Positions 20,657-32,999 of a stretch of DNA of 64,000 nucleotides are shown here, one piece after another (the stretch's first letter is position 1; every line of letters begins with the position of its first letter). The notes under the pieces are model-generated. The model worked only from the letters and a program-made list of their open reading frames with translations, was not told the origin of the DNA and searched no databases. The stretch comes from Adiantum capillus-veneris (lineage: Eukaryota; Streptophyta; Polypodiopsida; Polypodiales; Pteridaceae). Location: contig CM043969.1 of NCBI GenBank assembly GCA_014529385.2, positions 26,119,946 through 26,183,945 of the forward strand, given 5' to 3'. The translations under genes and the position numbers were made by a program.

Positions 20657-21440
20657 ACTATTAACTCATCAAAAAATTAGGTTTTATGTGTGCTAATCAT
20701 AGGTAATTGGCCTTGACCTTAGGTTAGTATAGGTTCATTTCTCATTAGTCCTAGACTCTTAGTGATAGTCTTAATACTCCATTCATTTTTAACATGAACT
20801 AGGGCTATGATTAGGCTTTAGTCTCTTAGTCCATCTGCCATTAGCATCTCATGATGGAAGAAATAAGTAAGTGCTAAAAAAAATGAAACAATGAAGCAAA
20901 AAAATGTCAAGAAAAAGTAGCAAAAATTCTACTAGACACATGAAAAGAAAATTTCTAGGTTATGTTGTGTCTTGTGAAGCCTAGCGCGTTATTGGCACTT
21001 GGCAAGTGAGGGGAATCACCTTGGCTCACTTGGTCAAGGCCCTAAACCGATACCCTGGGCTAATAGGGGTTAGCCGTCACCTTGGTAGGCTATTAGGCTT
21101 TTGGAACACCTTCTTGAGCGTTCAAGGAGCTGAGAGTCGCACCTAGACTTTCCTTGGGGTGGTAGCCTTATATTGTGCTTTACTTTTTTCTATGAATGAC
21201 AAAAACAAACTTCTATGAGCTTCAAAAAAGTTGTGACAATGTACTAATAGATTAGGAGCTTTTTTATAGCTCGTAGAAATGAGAGACTTGAATAATTTAT
21301 TAAGATTGGTCACATAGTTTTTAGGCTATTAGGTTTATGGGGGGTTTCCAATCAAGGAGCAAAGAAAACTGAGTGAGACCAATTTCCGAGCAAATATGGG
21401 CAACATTCTTGACAAATTCTTGTGAGTGCAAGGTATATTG
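20657..21440. other. Non-coding
   Basis: No supported gene. A region near 20990-21180 rich in TTGG/CACC words gives no protein or RNA assignment. Confidence 0.4.
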
Positions 21441-21450
21441 AAGAAAATAA

Positions 21451-22124
21451 TCATTTCATTCTAGATTCAAGGAGCACCTCAACCCAAAAGGGTTGTACAC
21501 TAAAAGCACCACAAAGAAATGGAGGCTTCAAAATCTCATGATCTTCAATTCCTACCCCTTTCTCCAATGAGCCAATTATATTGACATGGAGCACATGTGA
21601 TACATGGGGGACCACAAGTACCTCCCGCACCAATGTGGCATGCACACTTCTTCCTTGTGCAATTTTGTTTTGAGAATCCCTTGTTATTTTTCATCTCCAT
21701 CTAAACTCCTCACCATCCCTAAACTTAGCACTAAGTACATATCCACCAGCTCTAACATTGTGGTTTCACTCTATGCTTATATCAGTGTCTTTAAGAACAA
21801 ACCGATTGTGCCACAACATTGCAACTTCAAATGGTTGTAGGTCAATGCCCTCTGCCACTACCCAAGTTCTAGGTGTTGGTCCTATTATATGGTCGGCGTT
21901 GTCTACAAAGTGGAAAGTCATCGATGGAACTCCCCCTAGAGGACTATTCTCTTGTACTCCTCAATATCGGCATGACAAAAGGGCCTCATCGGCATGCCAA
22001 AAGTGACTTGCTTAGTAGAGCCAATGGGCATATATGGCGGCCTTGATGGTGTGCCATAGCTGGTTATGGACATGTCGAGGCCAGAGCTAGAAAAGGCACG
22101 CTGAGAGTCTAACTGGGACTTCAT
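21451..22124 (-). pseudogene. Unidentified coding relic
   Basis: Reverse strand, from an ATG at 22124: about 62 codons rich in Ser/Pro/Met (TSYGTPSRPPYMPIGSTKQV) end at a TAG. After a frame change the sequence reads through HFVDNADHIIGPTPRTWVV and LWHNRFVLKDTDIS, then, past a stop, RAGGYVLSAKFRDGEEF, then a further open stretch to 21451. Protein-like composition over more than 200 codons with only a few stops suggests a decayed gene. I do not recognise the family. A transposon origin is likely from the context but not shown. Confidence 0.3.
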
Positions 22125-22418
22125 AATTTCATCTCGTTAAAATACACTAGACCTTGGTTTTTACTTTCCTAACAGTGGGACTCGAGGCATTTTGGTGAAG
22201 AAGCCACGAGAATCGATGTAGACACCGCCATCACGTTTCTTTGGTGTGAGGAAATGATCTCCTAAATGCATTAGAAACATCTTGATACCAACAAATTTGC
22301 TCGTTAAATAGAACCTAGAGATAACGATAGAGATAAGGTCTCTCTCTCTTTGTCTCTCTCACAACAAAGTTACAAAGTTTTCTTGAATCTCCCTTGCCCG
22401 CATGCCTGCGCGCTGAGA

Positions 22419-23454
<1,036 letters not shown>

Positions 23455-24830
23455 ACATCCAACAACAGTTTGGTAAAGAGTGACATTATCAGGATCACTA
23501 GCATCATGTAGACTCAACTTCAAACCTATTTCCATGGGAGTGGCAATAGCTTTGCAATCCTCATGTCCAAACTTACATGGGAGTGGCAATAGCTTTGCAA
23601 TCCTCATGTCCAAACTTACATAGTAATGTCTATATGTAAGTTTTTTGACATAAGGCAATACCACCATCACAATGCTTAAACTATGTACCCAAGTAATGAT
23701 GCAATAGCCCCAAATATTTCATCTTGAAAGTAGCATTCAAATCAACCTTAAATTCAGCAATGTGGGCCTCATTGGGACCAGTGATCAGCAAATCATTCAC
23801 ATAAAGAACAATAATGAGAAGTACATCACCCTCACGCTTTACAAACAATGTGCTTTCTGTTGGACTATTACAAAAGCCTCGTTTGACCAGATGAGTGTCA
23901 GCTTTCTCATACCAAGCATGAGGATATTGCTTCAACCCATACAAAGCCTTCTTACATCTGCACACTTTGTCCTCTTGTCCTTTCTTGACAAAACCGTGAG
24001 GCTACGTTACATAAACTTCCTCAAAAATGTCACCATTCAAGAAAGCAATAACAATGTCTTATTGATGTACATCCCAACCAAAATGAACTGCCAATGCACA
24101 TAGAAAATGCACAGTAGTCATACGACAAGTGGGAGAAAAAGTCTCTTCATAATCTATGCCTTTTTGTTGTGCATAACCCTTCGCAACAAGTCGAGCCTTC
24201 TGGCGATCGATCTCACTATCCGGCTTGTGTTTCAACTTGTAAACCCACTTTGTACCAATGGCCTTTTTGCTAGGAGGCAAATCACATAAAGTCCATGTGT
24301 CATTTTCTATAACTGCATCATATTTTGATTGCATGGCAGCCATCCAAATTTTTGAATTATGTGCTTCATCAAAAGACAAAGGTTCCTCAATATCATGTAA
24401 GCTAGACAAGCCAAAGCATAACAATTTGATGCATAAGATGCATGGTGAGAGCCTGAACGAGTATGACTAGACAAAGGTGCATCCAATTTACTATCCTGCA
24501 ATGTATGCACTAGCCATTTTGGCATACCACTAGCCTGCTCATTTTCAGCCCTTTCCTCATCAAGTACATCATGTACATCTGCATGAGTAATAGGCTGATC
24601 TATAACATTTTTGGAAACCCCCATAGGCTGTACATATGCCTCATTGTAATTTACATTCAAACTTCCACCACTGAAAAGAGGCAATAAAGTGTCATAAATA
24701 TCATGTGAGCTTACATTACAATCTCTAATACATGACAGCAAGGGATAAACAGAATATTCCACAAACACTACCTCCCATAAAACCAGAATACGCTTTGTTT
24801 GCGGATGATATAACCTACACCTTTGCTTTC
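23455..24830 (-). pseudogene. Reverse transcriptase of C3
   Basis: Reading leftward: a linker (MPKWLVHTLQDSK near 24530), then RVT_2 motifs GTKWVYKLKHKPD, CRMTTVHFLCAL, KALYGLKQYPHAWYEK, and the active site VLYVNDLLI. YVDD has become YVND, so the enzyme would be dead. The 43-bp duplication at 23533-23618 shifts the frame again, and the sequence ends at LYQTVVGC. Frame breaks occur near 24060 and 24400. Confidence 0.8.
23533..23618. repeat. 43-bp tandem duplication in C3 RT
   Basis: The unit starting CATGGGAGTGGCAATAGC occurs at 23533-23575 and 23576-23618. 43 is not a multiple of 3, so it breaks the frame. Confidence 0.95.
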
Positions 24831-25780
24831 AGCACTATAACCAACAAAAATACATTTGACAGCCTTATCATCCAATTTTCTGTGTTGTGTTTGTGGCACC
24901 AAAGCATATGCCAAACAACCAAAAACGCGCATGTGCTCAAAAGAAGACTTTCTATCATGTCATGCTTCATATGGAGTAATAGACTGCAAAGCTTTTGTAG
25001 GACACCTGTTAAGTACATAAGTGGCACACATGATGGCCTCAAGCCAAAAAGAATGCGGCAAAGCTTGAATTTTGACCATACATCATGCCATTTCCATAAG
25101 TGACCTATTTTTCCTCTCAGCAACACCATTTTGTTGAGGTGTATAAGGAATTGTACATTGGCGTTGTATCCCACGACTAGCCAGAAATGCATTAAATTCA
25201 TGAGACATATACTCCCCCCCTCGATTGGAACAGAGGGTGCTCATAGTACATTTTGAGACATTTTTAGCCATAGCTAGAAATTGTTTGAAGCACATAAAAA
25301 CTTCATACTTCGCTTTAAGCAGAAATACCCATGCATGCCTAGAGTAATCATCAACGAAATTCACGAAGTAAAGGTAATTTACCAAGGATGGAGTTTGCAT
25401 GGGCCCACAAACATCAATATGCACAAGCTGCAACATGCATGTGACCCTAACTGAACCATCCTTTGGAAACTTTGAATCTGCATCTTACCCAAAATACAGC
25501 CTTTAAGCGAAAATACCCATGCATGCCTAAAGTAATCATCAATGAAAGTCACGAAGTAAAGGTAATTTCCCAAGGATGGAGTTTGCATGGGCCCACAAAC
25601 ATCAATATGCACAAGCTGCAACATGCATGTGGCCCTAACTGAACCATCCTTTGTAAACTTTGAATGCTGCATCTTACCCAAAATACAGCCTTTACAAACA
25701 TGTTTGACAGGTGCTTTAAGAGGTGGCAAAGAAGCAACCATATCAGATTTCTACAAGCGCAACAAACTAGCAAAATTCAG
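24831..25780 (-). pseudogene. Integrase of C3
   Basis: Reading leftward: CKGCILGKMQ, LVHIDVCGPMQ, NYLYFVTFIDDY and NGVAERKNRS are present. TGA at 25085-25083 stands at the same codon as in C1. A ~188-bp tandem duplication (from about 25323, repeated from about 25511) gives two copies of the LVHIDVCGPMQTPSL segment and shifts the frame. Confidence 0.8.
25323..25698. repeat. About 188-bp tandem duplication in C3 integrase
   Basis: AAATACCCATGCATGCCT begins both units (25323 and 25511), and the following ~170 bases match with few changes. The first unit ends in the junction ACAGCCTTTAAGC. Confidence 0.85.
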
Positions 25781-26800
25781 ATGACCAAAATGTGCATGCC
25801 AAAGTTTTGCATCTTAAATATCCCTTGAATCTGCAACTGCATTTGCAAAGTTTTGTCCACACTTGTCATACTAAGTGAGCTTATACAGTCTATAACACAA
25901 AAGGAAAGATGCAACAGTTTCATCACCAAAATTGAGATCATGAACTGTACATTTTTCATCCACAAATTTGACTACAAGTCCAAGTCTACCAAGTACAAAT
26001 ACATATAAAAGATTCTTCTTGATCCCAAGTACATAAAGTGCATCAACAAGTGTGAAAGAACTACCATTTTCAGCAATAAGCACAATCTTTCCAACTTCCT
26101 GAATCGGATAAGAGGCATTGATGGCACAAGTGACTGAATTCCCATGAGGGACAAACTCGAGAGAGGTGAATAATTCATGATGTGAGGTAATGTGCTTTGT
26201 AGCACCACTGTCAAAATACCACACATGTGAATCTACAGCAACTGACATGCATGCATCATGGATAGCAGGATTGTAAGTGCACTCTGTACTAAAAGCCCAT
26301 TCTACATCAACATCAGCATCATAGTCTCCTTTCATAGAAGACTCAACGATGACTGCATTTGTAGTGGAACCAGCATTTGTAGTGGAAGCACCCTCTTTCT
26401 TCTTAGCCTCTTTGGCCTTCAACTTAGGACACTACCTGATCAAGTGATCATTAGCTTTACAATCATGGCAACGCATCTTCTTTTTGACCTTATCACCTGA
26501 ATTTTGAGATGAATTGTTGCCAGCGAAAGCATTAGGAACAAGTGATTTTTAACTCGCAGAAGAACCATAAGAAGTGGTTGCATTGTTGCTACCACCCTTT
26601 CTTTGAGAAGCAATAAAAGCCTATTCAATTGCACATTGTCTAGTCCTGTTGTTTTTTGGAAAGTGACTCTTGCAACAGCAATGTGCACAATGCATCAAAC
26701 TTGACAACTTCAGGATTTCCTTGGGTCATAAGTCTCCAAGTACTATCAAAAGTCTGGTAAGAATCTGGTAGGCATCAAGAACAGTTTGCACCAAGGAACT
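25781..26800 (-). pseudogene. gag C-terminus and protease of C3
   Basis: The zinc knuckle (CHDCKANDHLI near 26450) is followed by a Lys-rich linker and the protease with VWYFDSGATKHITS near 26215. The end of the frame is the KLWHA-equivalent region near 25800. A stop interrupts the knuckle (GTAGTG in place of GACAC context, 26430-26440). The gag part ends at the C2 insertion, 26800. Confidence 0.75.
26796..26800. other. Target-site duplication of C2, left copy
   Basis: GAACT left of C2. The right flank, 31959-31963, is TAACT. The uninterrupted sequence in C2 gag reads GGAACTGTCT, so one base of the right copy has mutated. Confidence 0.75.
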
Positions 26801-27027
26801 TGTTGGAATTAGGGTTGCAGAGAAACGCACACAGATTGGAGAAGACGAAGGAAGCTCAAGGCACACAATAGAGAGTGTATTACTTAGTGTGCAATGGAAA
26901 AATAGATAGCCCTAGAGTGATGGACGTATATACAATGCACGAGGGAAAAAACCTCCTAAAGACATAAAAAATGCCCCGGTGGTGCTAGTGTTTTCACACA
27001 CATCGCTACCACATGTATATGGTAACA
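26801..27027 (-). mobile_element. 3' LTR of C2 (227 bp)
   Basis: On +: TGTTGGAATTAGGG...TATATGGTAACA. Confidence 0.92.
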
Positions 27028-27112
27028 AATCCCCCCTAGAGTGATGCGGTGAATGAGAGTTGGCACATGAGTAAAGGAAAGTGCCATGCCCTGAGGACAT
27101 GATCAGTCCACA

Positions 27113-28606
27113 AAGGGGAGCAAGCCCAAAGCTTTGCGGAAAGCTTCAAGCTTCAAGCTTCTCACGAGACAATGCCTTTGTGAAAAGATCTGCAAGGTTG
27201 TCCTGTGTTGGCACAAAAGCCAAGCTGATCTCTCCTGCTGAGAGCCTCTCTCTGACATAGTGGTAATGCACCTCAATGTGCTTTGTGCAAGCATGAAAAA
27301 CTGGGTTCCTCACAACTGCCAATGCGCTCTGACTATCAGTGTAGATAGTGTTGGCAGTGTCCTATCCAACACCCAAATCAGCCATAAGGCGTCTGAGCCA
27401 TACACACTCAACTGTAGCTGTGAAGACTGCCTTGTACTCAACCTCACAACTCGAAGTGGCCACAGTAGATTTCTTCTTGCTCAACCATGATACACATGAA
27501 CTGCCAAGCATGAAACAAAAACCACTTGTGGACATTCACGTGTCAAAACAACCAGCCCAATCTGAGTCAAAAAAAGCATGTAAGTCTGGCGTCAATGATC
27601 CCCCCTTGGGATAAAACAAGCCAAGATGTAAAGTGCCACTAAGGTAGCGGAAAATCCTCTTAACAGCCTACCAATGCTTAGACCCTGGGCTATGCATAAA
27701 TCAGCTGACCTCTGAGACTGCAAACTGAATATCCAGCCTCGTGTTGCATACATAAATGAGGCAGCCAATAGCAGTTTGATAAAGAGTGACATCAGCAAGA
27801 TCGCCAGCATCATGTAGACTCAACTTCAAACTTGTTTCCATGGGAGTAGCAATAGGTTTGCAATCCTCAAGTCCAAACTTACATAGCAATGTCTCTATGT
27901 AACTTTTTTGACACAAGGCAATACCACCATCACACTGCTTAAACTGTATACCCAAGTAATGATACAACAACCCCAAATCTTTCATCTTAAAAGTAGCATT
28001 CAAATCAGCCTTAAATTCAGCAATATGTCTCTCATTTGGTCCAATGATCAGCAAATCATCAACATAAAGAACCACAATGAGAAATACATCACCCTCACGC
28101 TTTCCATACAATGTGCTTTCTGTTGGACTGTTACGAAAGCCGCGTTTGACCAAATGAGTGTCAGCTTTCTCATACCAAGCAAGAGGAGATTGCTTCAACC
28201 CAAACAAAGCCTTCTTACATCTACACACTTTGTCCTCTTGGCCTTTTATGACAAAACCACGAGGGTACGTTACATAAACTTCTTCAAATATGTGACCATT
28301 CAAGAAAGTAGTAACAATGTCTGATTGATGTACATCCCAACCAAAATGAGCTTCCAATGCACATAGAAAACGCACAGTAGTCATACGACAAGTGGTAGCA
28401 AAAGTCTCTTCATAATCTATGCATTTTTGTTGTGCATAACCCTTTGCAACAAGTCGAGCCGTATGGCGATCGATCTCACCATCCGGCTTGTGTTTCAATT
28501 TGTAAACCCACTTTGTACCAATGGCCTTTTTGCCAGGAGGCAAATCACATAAAGTCCATCTGTCATTTTCTATAAGTGCATCATATTCTGATTGCATGGT
28601 AGCCAT
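27113..28606 (-). pseudogene. Reverse transcriptase and RNase H of C2
   Basis: The main frame runs 28606-27701 (about 300 codons) with GTKWVYKLKHKPD, FATTCRMTTVRFLC, KKALFGLKQSP and an intact VLYVDDLLI active site. It continues in other frames through the RNase H (SDSDWAGC near 27560, SSCEVEYKAVF near 27440) to the end LGLLPFVD at 27113. Frameshifts near 27690 and 27280. Completes cDNA synthesis in an intact element. Confidence 0.85.
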
Positions 28607-28885
28607 CCAATTTTTTGAATTATGTGGGCTTCATCGAAAGACAGAGGCTCCTCAACATCATGTAAGCTAGACACAGTCAAAGCATAACAATCTGATGCAT
28701 AAGATGCATGGCGAGAGCCTGAACGAGTATGACTAGACAAAGGTGCATCCAATTTACTGTCACGCAAAGTGTGCACCAGCCATTTTGGCATACCTCTAGC
28801 CTGCTCATTTTCAGCCCTTTCCTTATCAAGTACATCATGTACATCTGCATCAGTAATAGGCTGATCTGTAACATTTTTCAAAAAC
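28607..28885 (-). pseudogene. Integrase-RT linker of C2
   Basis: VTDQPITDADVHDVL, MPKWLVHTLRDSKL and SHTRSGSRHASYAS match the C1 linker. It starts directly at the boundary with foreign sequence at 28886. Confidence 0.75.
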
Positions 28886-29605
28886 TTGTAAAATTTCTCA
28901 TCTTTTGTGACAACTACATGTATTTTGTAGGTAGTAACCATATCTAGTCATAAGGATCAAATTTGGCTAGGTATTGAATAGTTTCTATCAGATTCTATAA
29001 CTCATAATGTTGAACACAGATTTTTCATGTTTGCTGTATTTAGCACTTCATCTTTGTTCCCAAGATTCCCCTTGGTAAGAGATGTAATATTCTTTTGACA
29101 TGCTCCATGGCTCCTTATGAACCTAAAGAACAATAGGGAACTAAGAAAACATGCATATATTATTTGTATTGAGCATGGCTATAGAAACTTTGATGATAGG
29201 TTTGCAGAATGGTAAAAATTCAACTTTTTTGTACCTATTTCTTTTGGCAAAACAAAAAATAGTGAGTGAGAAGCAATCATATGTTCTAGTCACCAACCCA
29301 TTGAAGTTAACTAGGGAATTTATCTCAAGTCCTACAAAAATCCCTAATCTTATTTTTATGCAACAAAACGTAAGAAATGACTGTTTTGATGAAAATGTAC
29401 TGGTCCATCAACTTTGGAGGCTTGGTGTGACCAAAAGATGAGAAATTTTACAATTTTCTTATTTTTTACATGTGTAGTAGGCCATGAACTATAACCTCAT
29501 GAAAGGATTTTACAAAATGAGTGGATCTACTATGGTTTTGGAGGTTTTTTTCAAAACCCTGAAAGGACACTTTTATGTCCTATTAGGTTACCAACCTAGT
29601 GTTAA
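28886..29605. other. Foreign segment replacing the middle of C2 integrase
   Basis: Unlike C1 and C3, C2 has about 720 bases of unrelated AT-rich DNA here in place of roughly 850 bases of integrase and linker. A perfect 22-bp inverted repeat lies inside it (28886-28907 and 29432-29453; core AAATTTCTCATCTTTTG). No supported gene; the longest frame is 96 codons (29151-29441, +). Confidence 0.75.
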
Positions 29606-29912
29606 TGAAAGTCACGAAGTAAAGGTAATTGCCCAAGGACGGAGTTTGCATGGGCCCATAAACATCAATATGCACAAGCTGCAACCTGCATGTGGCCCTA
29701 ACTAAACCATCCTTTGGAAACTTAGAACTCTGCATCTTACCCAAAATACAGCCTTCACAAACATGTTTTATAGGTGCTTCAAGAGGCGGCAAAGAAGCAA
29801 CCATATCAGATTTCTAAACGCAGCAAACTGGCAAAATTTAGATGACCAAAACGTGCATGCAAAATTTTTGCATCTGAAAGAGCCCTTGATTATGCAACAG
29901 CATTTGCAAAAT
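29606..29912 (-). pseudogene. Integrase N-terminus of C2
   Basis: From the pre-integrase motif through CEGCILGKMQSSKF and LVHIDVYGPMQ to NYLYFVTFI. The Cys of CGP is Tyr here. It stops at the foreign segment, so no catalytic core remains. Confidence 0.8.
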
Positions 29913-31368
29913 TTTATCCACACTTGTCATACAAAGTGAGCTTATGCAGCCCACAGCACAAAAGGCCAGATGCAACAATTTCATCACCAAAACTGAGATC
30001 ATGAATTGTACATCTGTCATCCACAAATTTGGCTACAAGTCCAAGTCTAGCAAGTGCGGATACAGACAAGAGATTCTTCTTGACCCCAGGTACATAAAGT
30101 GCATCAACAAGTGTGAAAGAACTGCCATTAGCAGCAGTAAGCACAATCTTTCCAACTCCCTGAACTGGATAAGAGGCATTGTTGGCACAAGTGACAGAAT
30201 TCCCATGAGGGAAAGACTCAAGAGACGTAAACAATTCACGATGTGAGGTAATGTGCTTTGTAGCACCACTGTCGAAATGCCACACATGTGAATCTGCAGC
30301 AACTGACAAGCATGCATCATGGACAGCAGGATTGTAAGTGCACTCTGCGCTAAATGCCCATTCTGCATCAACATCAGCATTACAGTCTCCTTTCACAGAA
30401 GACTCAGCAATGGCTGCATTTGTAGTGGAACCAGCATTTGCAGTGGAACCACCCTCTTTCTTCTTATCCTCTTTGACCTTCAACTTAGGACAGTGATCAT
30501 TAGCTTTACAATAATGGCAACGCATCTTCTTTTTGCCCTTATCACCAGAATTTCCAGACAAAGTGCTACCAGCAGAAGCATTAGGAACATAAGTTTTGCC
30601 ACTCGTAGCAGAACCATAAGAAGTGGTTGCATTGATGTTACCACCCTTTCTTTGAGAAGCAATAAAAGCCTGTTCAACTGCATGCTGCGTAGTCCTGTTT
30701 TTTCTAGAAAGTGACTCTTGCAACAGCAATGTGCATAATGCATCAAACTTGACAACTTTAGGATTTCCTTGGGTCATCAGTCTCCAACTACTAGCAAAAG
30801 TCTGGTAGGAATCTGGTAAGGCATCAAGAACAGTCTGCACAAGGGAACTGTCTGAAATGACTTCACCTACAGAAATAAGTTGCTCATTTATATCCTTGAC
30901 ACTAGCAAGGAAAGTTTCCATATCATCTTCCTCATGCATAATCTTCCACTCCAGCTCTTTACGCAGCAAAGCAATTTTAGCCTCATTGCGGCTTGCATAA
31001 AGACCTGCTAGAATATCCCAAGCCTGTTTTGCAGATTTTGTTGAACGGATGTGAGGAACAATGGTGCGCTTCACAGACAACGCAATCAATGCATGAGCCT
31101 GCGCATCCTTAACATCCCAACAAGCTTGTTCTGCCGTAGGCAAAACAACTCTAACAGCAGCAATCCTTGAACCAGACCTCCAACATCCTCAACATCGCCT
31201 ACATCCTCAGAACAAGGACATACATCAATGCCCTGCACAATGTTCTAGACGCCCTTTGATACAAGAACATGTTGCATCATATAAGCCCACATAGGGTAGT
31301 TGTCCCCATCCAACCTGTCCTCAGCAAGCAAACATCTTGAACACATCTATGTTTTTGTTGTCAGCCAT
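29913..31368 (-). pseudogene. gag and protease of C2
   Basis: Starts at the ATG at 31368 (MADNKN). A small frame change near 31335 and another near 31150 precede a 409-codon open frame (31143-29914). gag core QAWDILAGLYASRNEAK. The zinc knuckle has lost four residues (LIKS), leaving CHYCKANDHCPKLK, so the last Cys is out of place. Protease VWHFDSGATKHITS. The frame ends KLTLYDKCG then TAA, where CAA (Gln) is expected. Confidence 0.85.
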
Positions 31369-31712
31369 GGTAAATGTTGCACCTAATGTGAAAACTGCCC
31401 GAAAATAGGAGAAACGGAGCGGGAACAACACGTGCTATATAGCACAGATCGTAGAAGACTATAAGGCACCTGTTATGAAGAAAACGGCACTGACAAAAAT
31501 TCTGCACAAAATGATGAAATAGCCTGTGCAATACTGCGTGTAGTGGAAACGGAGGCCGAAATGAGCCCAAATCAAAAATCTGATCAGACCAAGCTCTACG
31601 AGCTTGCCCGAAATATTTGTCAACCTGCGAACGCTCGCCAAAGCTCACTGAAATTGGAGAAAGTGAGCAGGCGTGTACTGGAGCAACTGGCGACTAAGCT
31701 CGAGAGGACGCA

Positions 31713-31728
31713 ACCTACTCTGATACCA
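31713..31728 (-). other. Primer-binding site of C2 (initiator-Met tRNA)
   Basis: Two bases after the LTR, the reverse strand reads TGGTATCAGAGTAGGT. This matches the plant initiator methionine tRNA 3' end with one change in the first 13 bases. Confidence 0.8.
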
Positions 31729-31730
31729 AT

Positions 31731-31958
31731 TGTTGGAATTAGGGTTGCAGAGAAACACACACAACTTGGAGAAGACGAAGGAAGCTCAAGCCACACAATA
31801 GAGAGTGTATTACTTAGTGTGCAATGGAAAAATAGATAGCCCTAGAGTGATGGGCGTATATACAATGCTCAGGGGGAAAAAACCTCCTGAAGAGAGAAAA
31901 AATGCCCCGATGGTCCTAGTGTGTTCACAGACATCACTACCACATGTATACGGTAACA
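31731..31958 (-). mobile_element. 5' LTR of C2 (228 bp)
   Basis: TGTTGGAATT...ACGGTAACA on +. Differs from the 3' LTR at a number of scattered sites, so the insertion is not recent. Confidence 0.92.
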
Positions 31959-32402
31959 TAACTGTCTAAAATGACTTCACCTACAAAAACCTAAGTTGCT
32001 CATTGATATCCTTGACACCAGCAAGGAAAGTGTCCAGATCATCTTCCTCATGCATAATCTTCGACTCCAGCTCTTTACGCAGCAATGCAGTTTTTGCCTC
32101 ATTGCGGCTTGCATAAAGACCAACCAAAATATCCCAAGCCTGTTTTGCAGATTTTGCTGAACGAATGAGCTTGTTCTACCATAGGCAAAACAATAATAGC
32201 AGCAATTTTTGCAACAAGACCTGCCACATCCTCAACATCGCCTACATCCTCAGAACCAGGACGTACATCAATGCCTTGCACAATATTCTAGACGCCCTTT
32301 GACACAAGAACATGGCATGTAAGCCCACATAGGGTAATTGTCCCCATCCAACCTATCCTCAGTACCAAACATCTTGAACACATCTGTGTTGTTGTCAGCC
32401 AT
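31959..32402 (-). pseudogene. gag N-terminus of C3
   Basis: ATG at 32402; the DVFKMFGTEDRLDGDNYPM-type start follows, then HVLVSKG, QGIDVRPGSEDVGDVEDV and the EAKTALLRKELESKIMHEED region. Several deletions break the frame. Ends at the C2 target site. Confidence 0.75.
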
Positions 32403-32749
32403 GGAAAATGTCTGCATTTGATGTGAAAACTGCCCTAAATGAGGAGAAAGTGAGTGAGACTAGCACGTGCTATATAGCACAACCCGTAGTAGACTGTATA
32501 GGACCTGTTATGCAAAAAACGGCACTGACAAAAAATTTGCACTAAATGACGAAATTGTCTGTGCAGACCTATCTGTAGTGGAAATGGAGGCCAAAATGAG
32601 CCCGAATCAGAAATCTGAGCAAACTAAGCTCTACAAGCTCGCCCAAAATTTTTGTCGACCTATGAACGCTCCCCAAAGCTCACTAAAATTGAAGAAAATG
32701 AGCAGGTGTGTGTTGGAGCTACTGGCGACTAAGTCCAGGAGAACGTAAC

Positions 32750-32763
32750 CTGCTCTGATCCCA
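32750..32763 (-). other. Degenerate primer-binding site of C3
   Basis: TGGGATCAGAGCAG; the initiator-Met site with one change (GGGATC for GGTATC). Confidence 0.65.
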
Positions 32764-32765
32764 AT

Positions 32766-32991
32766 TGTTGGAATTAGGGTTGCACGAAAACACACATAGC
32801 TTGGAGAAGACGAAGGAAGCTCAAGGCACACAGCCGAGAGTGTTACTAAGTGTGCAATGGAAAGATAGATAGCCCTAGACTGATGGGCGTATATACAATA
32901 ATGCATGGGGGAAAAACCTCCTAAAGAGGGAAAAAATGCCCTGGAGGTCCTAGTGTTATCACACACATCACTACCACATGTATATGGTAAC
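32766..32991 (-). mobile_element. 5' LTR of C3
   Basis: TGTTGGAATT...TATGGTAAC on +. The last base (A) is lost. The foreign flank starts at 32992. Confidence 0.88.
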
Positions 32992-32999
32992 GCTTCTCT

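Larger units (their letters stand above)
26801..31958 (-). mobile_element. Ty1/copia element C2 (inner), both LTRs present
   Basis: 5' LTR 31731-31958, primer site, gag, protease, start of integrase, about 700 bases of foreign sequence (28886-29605), RT, RNase H, 3' LTR 26801-27027. A 5-bp target duplication with one mismatch lies in the gag of C3. The same family as C1 and C3. Confidence 0.92.
23455..32991 (-). mobile_element. Ty1/copia element C3 (outer), 3'-truncated and split by C2
   Basis: Reverse strand: the 5' LTR is 32766-32991, then a degenerate primer site, gag start (ATG 32402) and gag to 31959. C2 is inserted (26801-31958) and gag resumes at 26800. Protease, integrase and RT follow to about 23455, where similarity ends inside the RT/RNase H connection. 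The RNase H and 3' LTR are missing. It is more decayed than C2, in keeping with being the older host element. Confidence 0.9.

Noticed and set aside
22281-22310. CTTGATACCAACAAATT as a reverse primer site and LTR end
   Set aside because: The adjacent sequence does not start with TG on +, and no gag or LTR partner was found.
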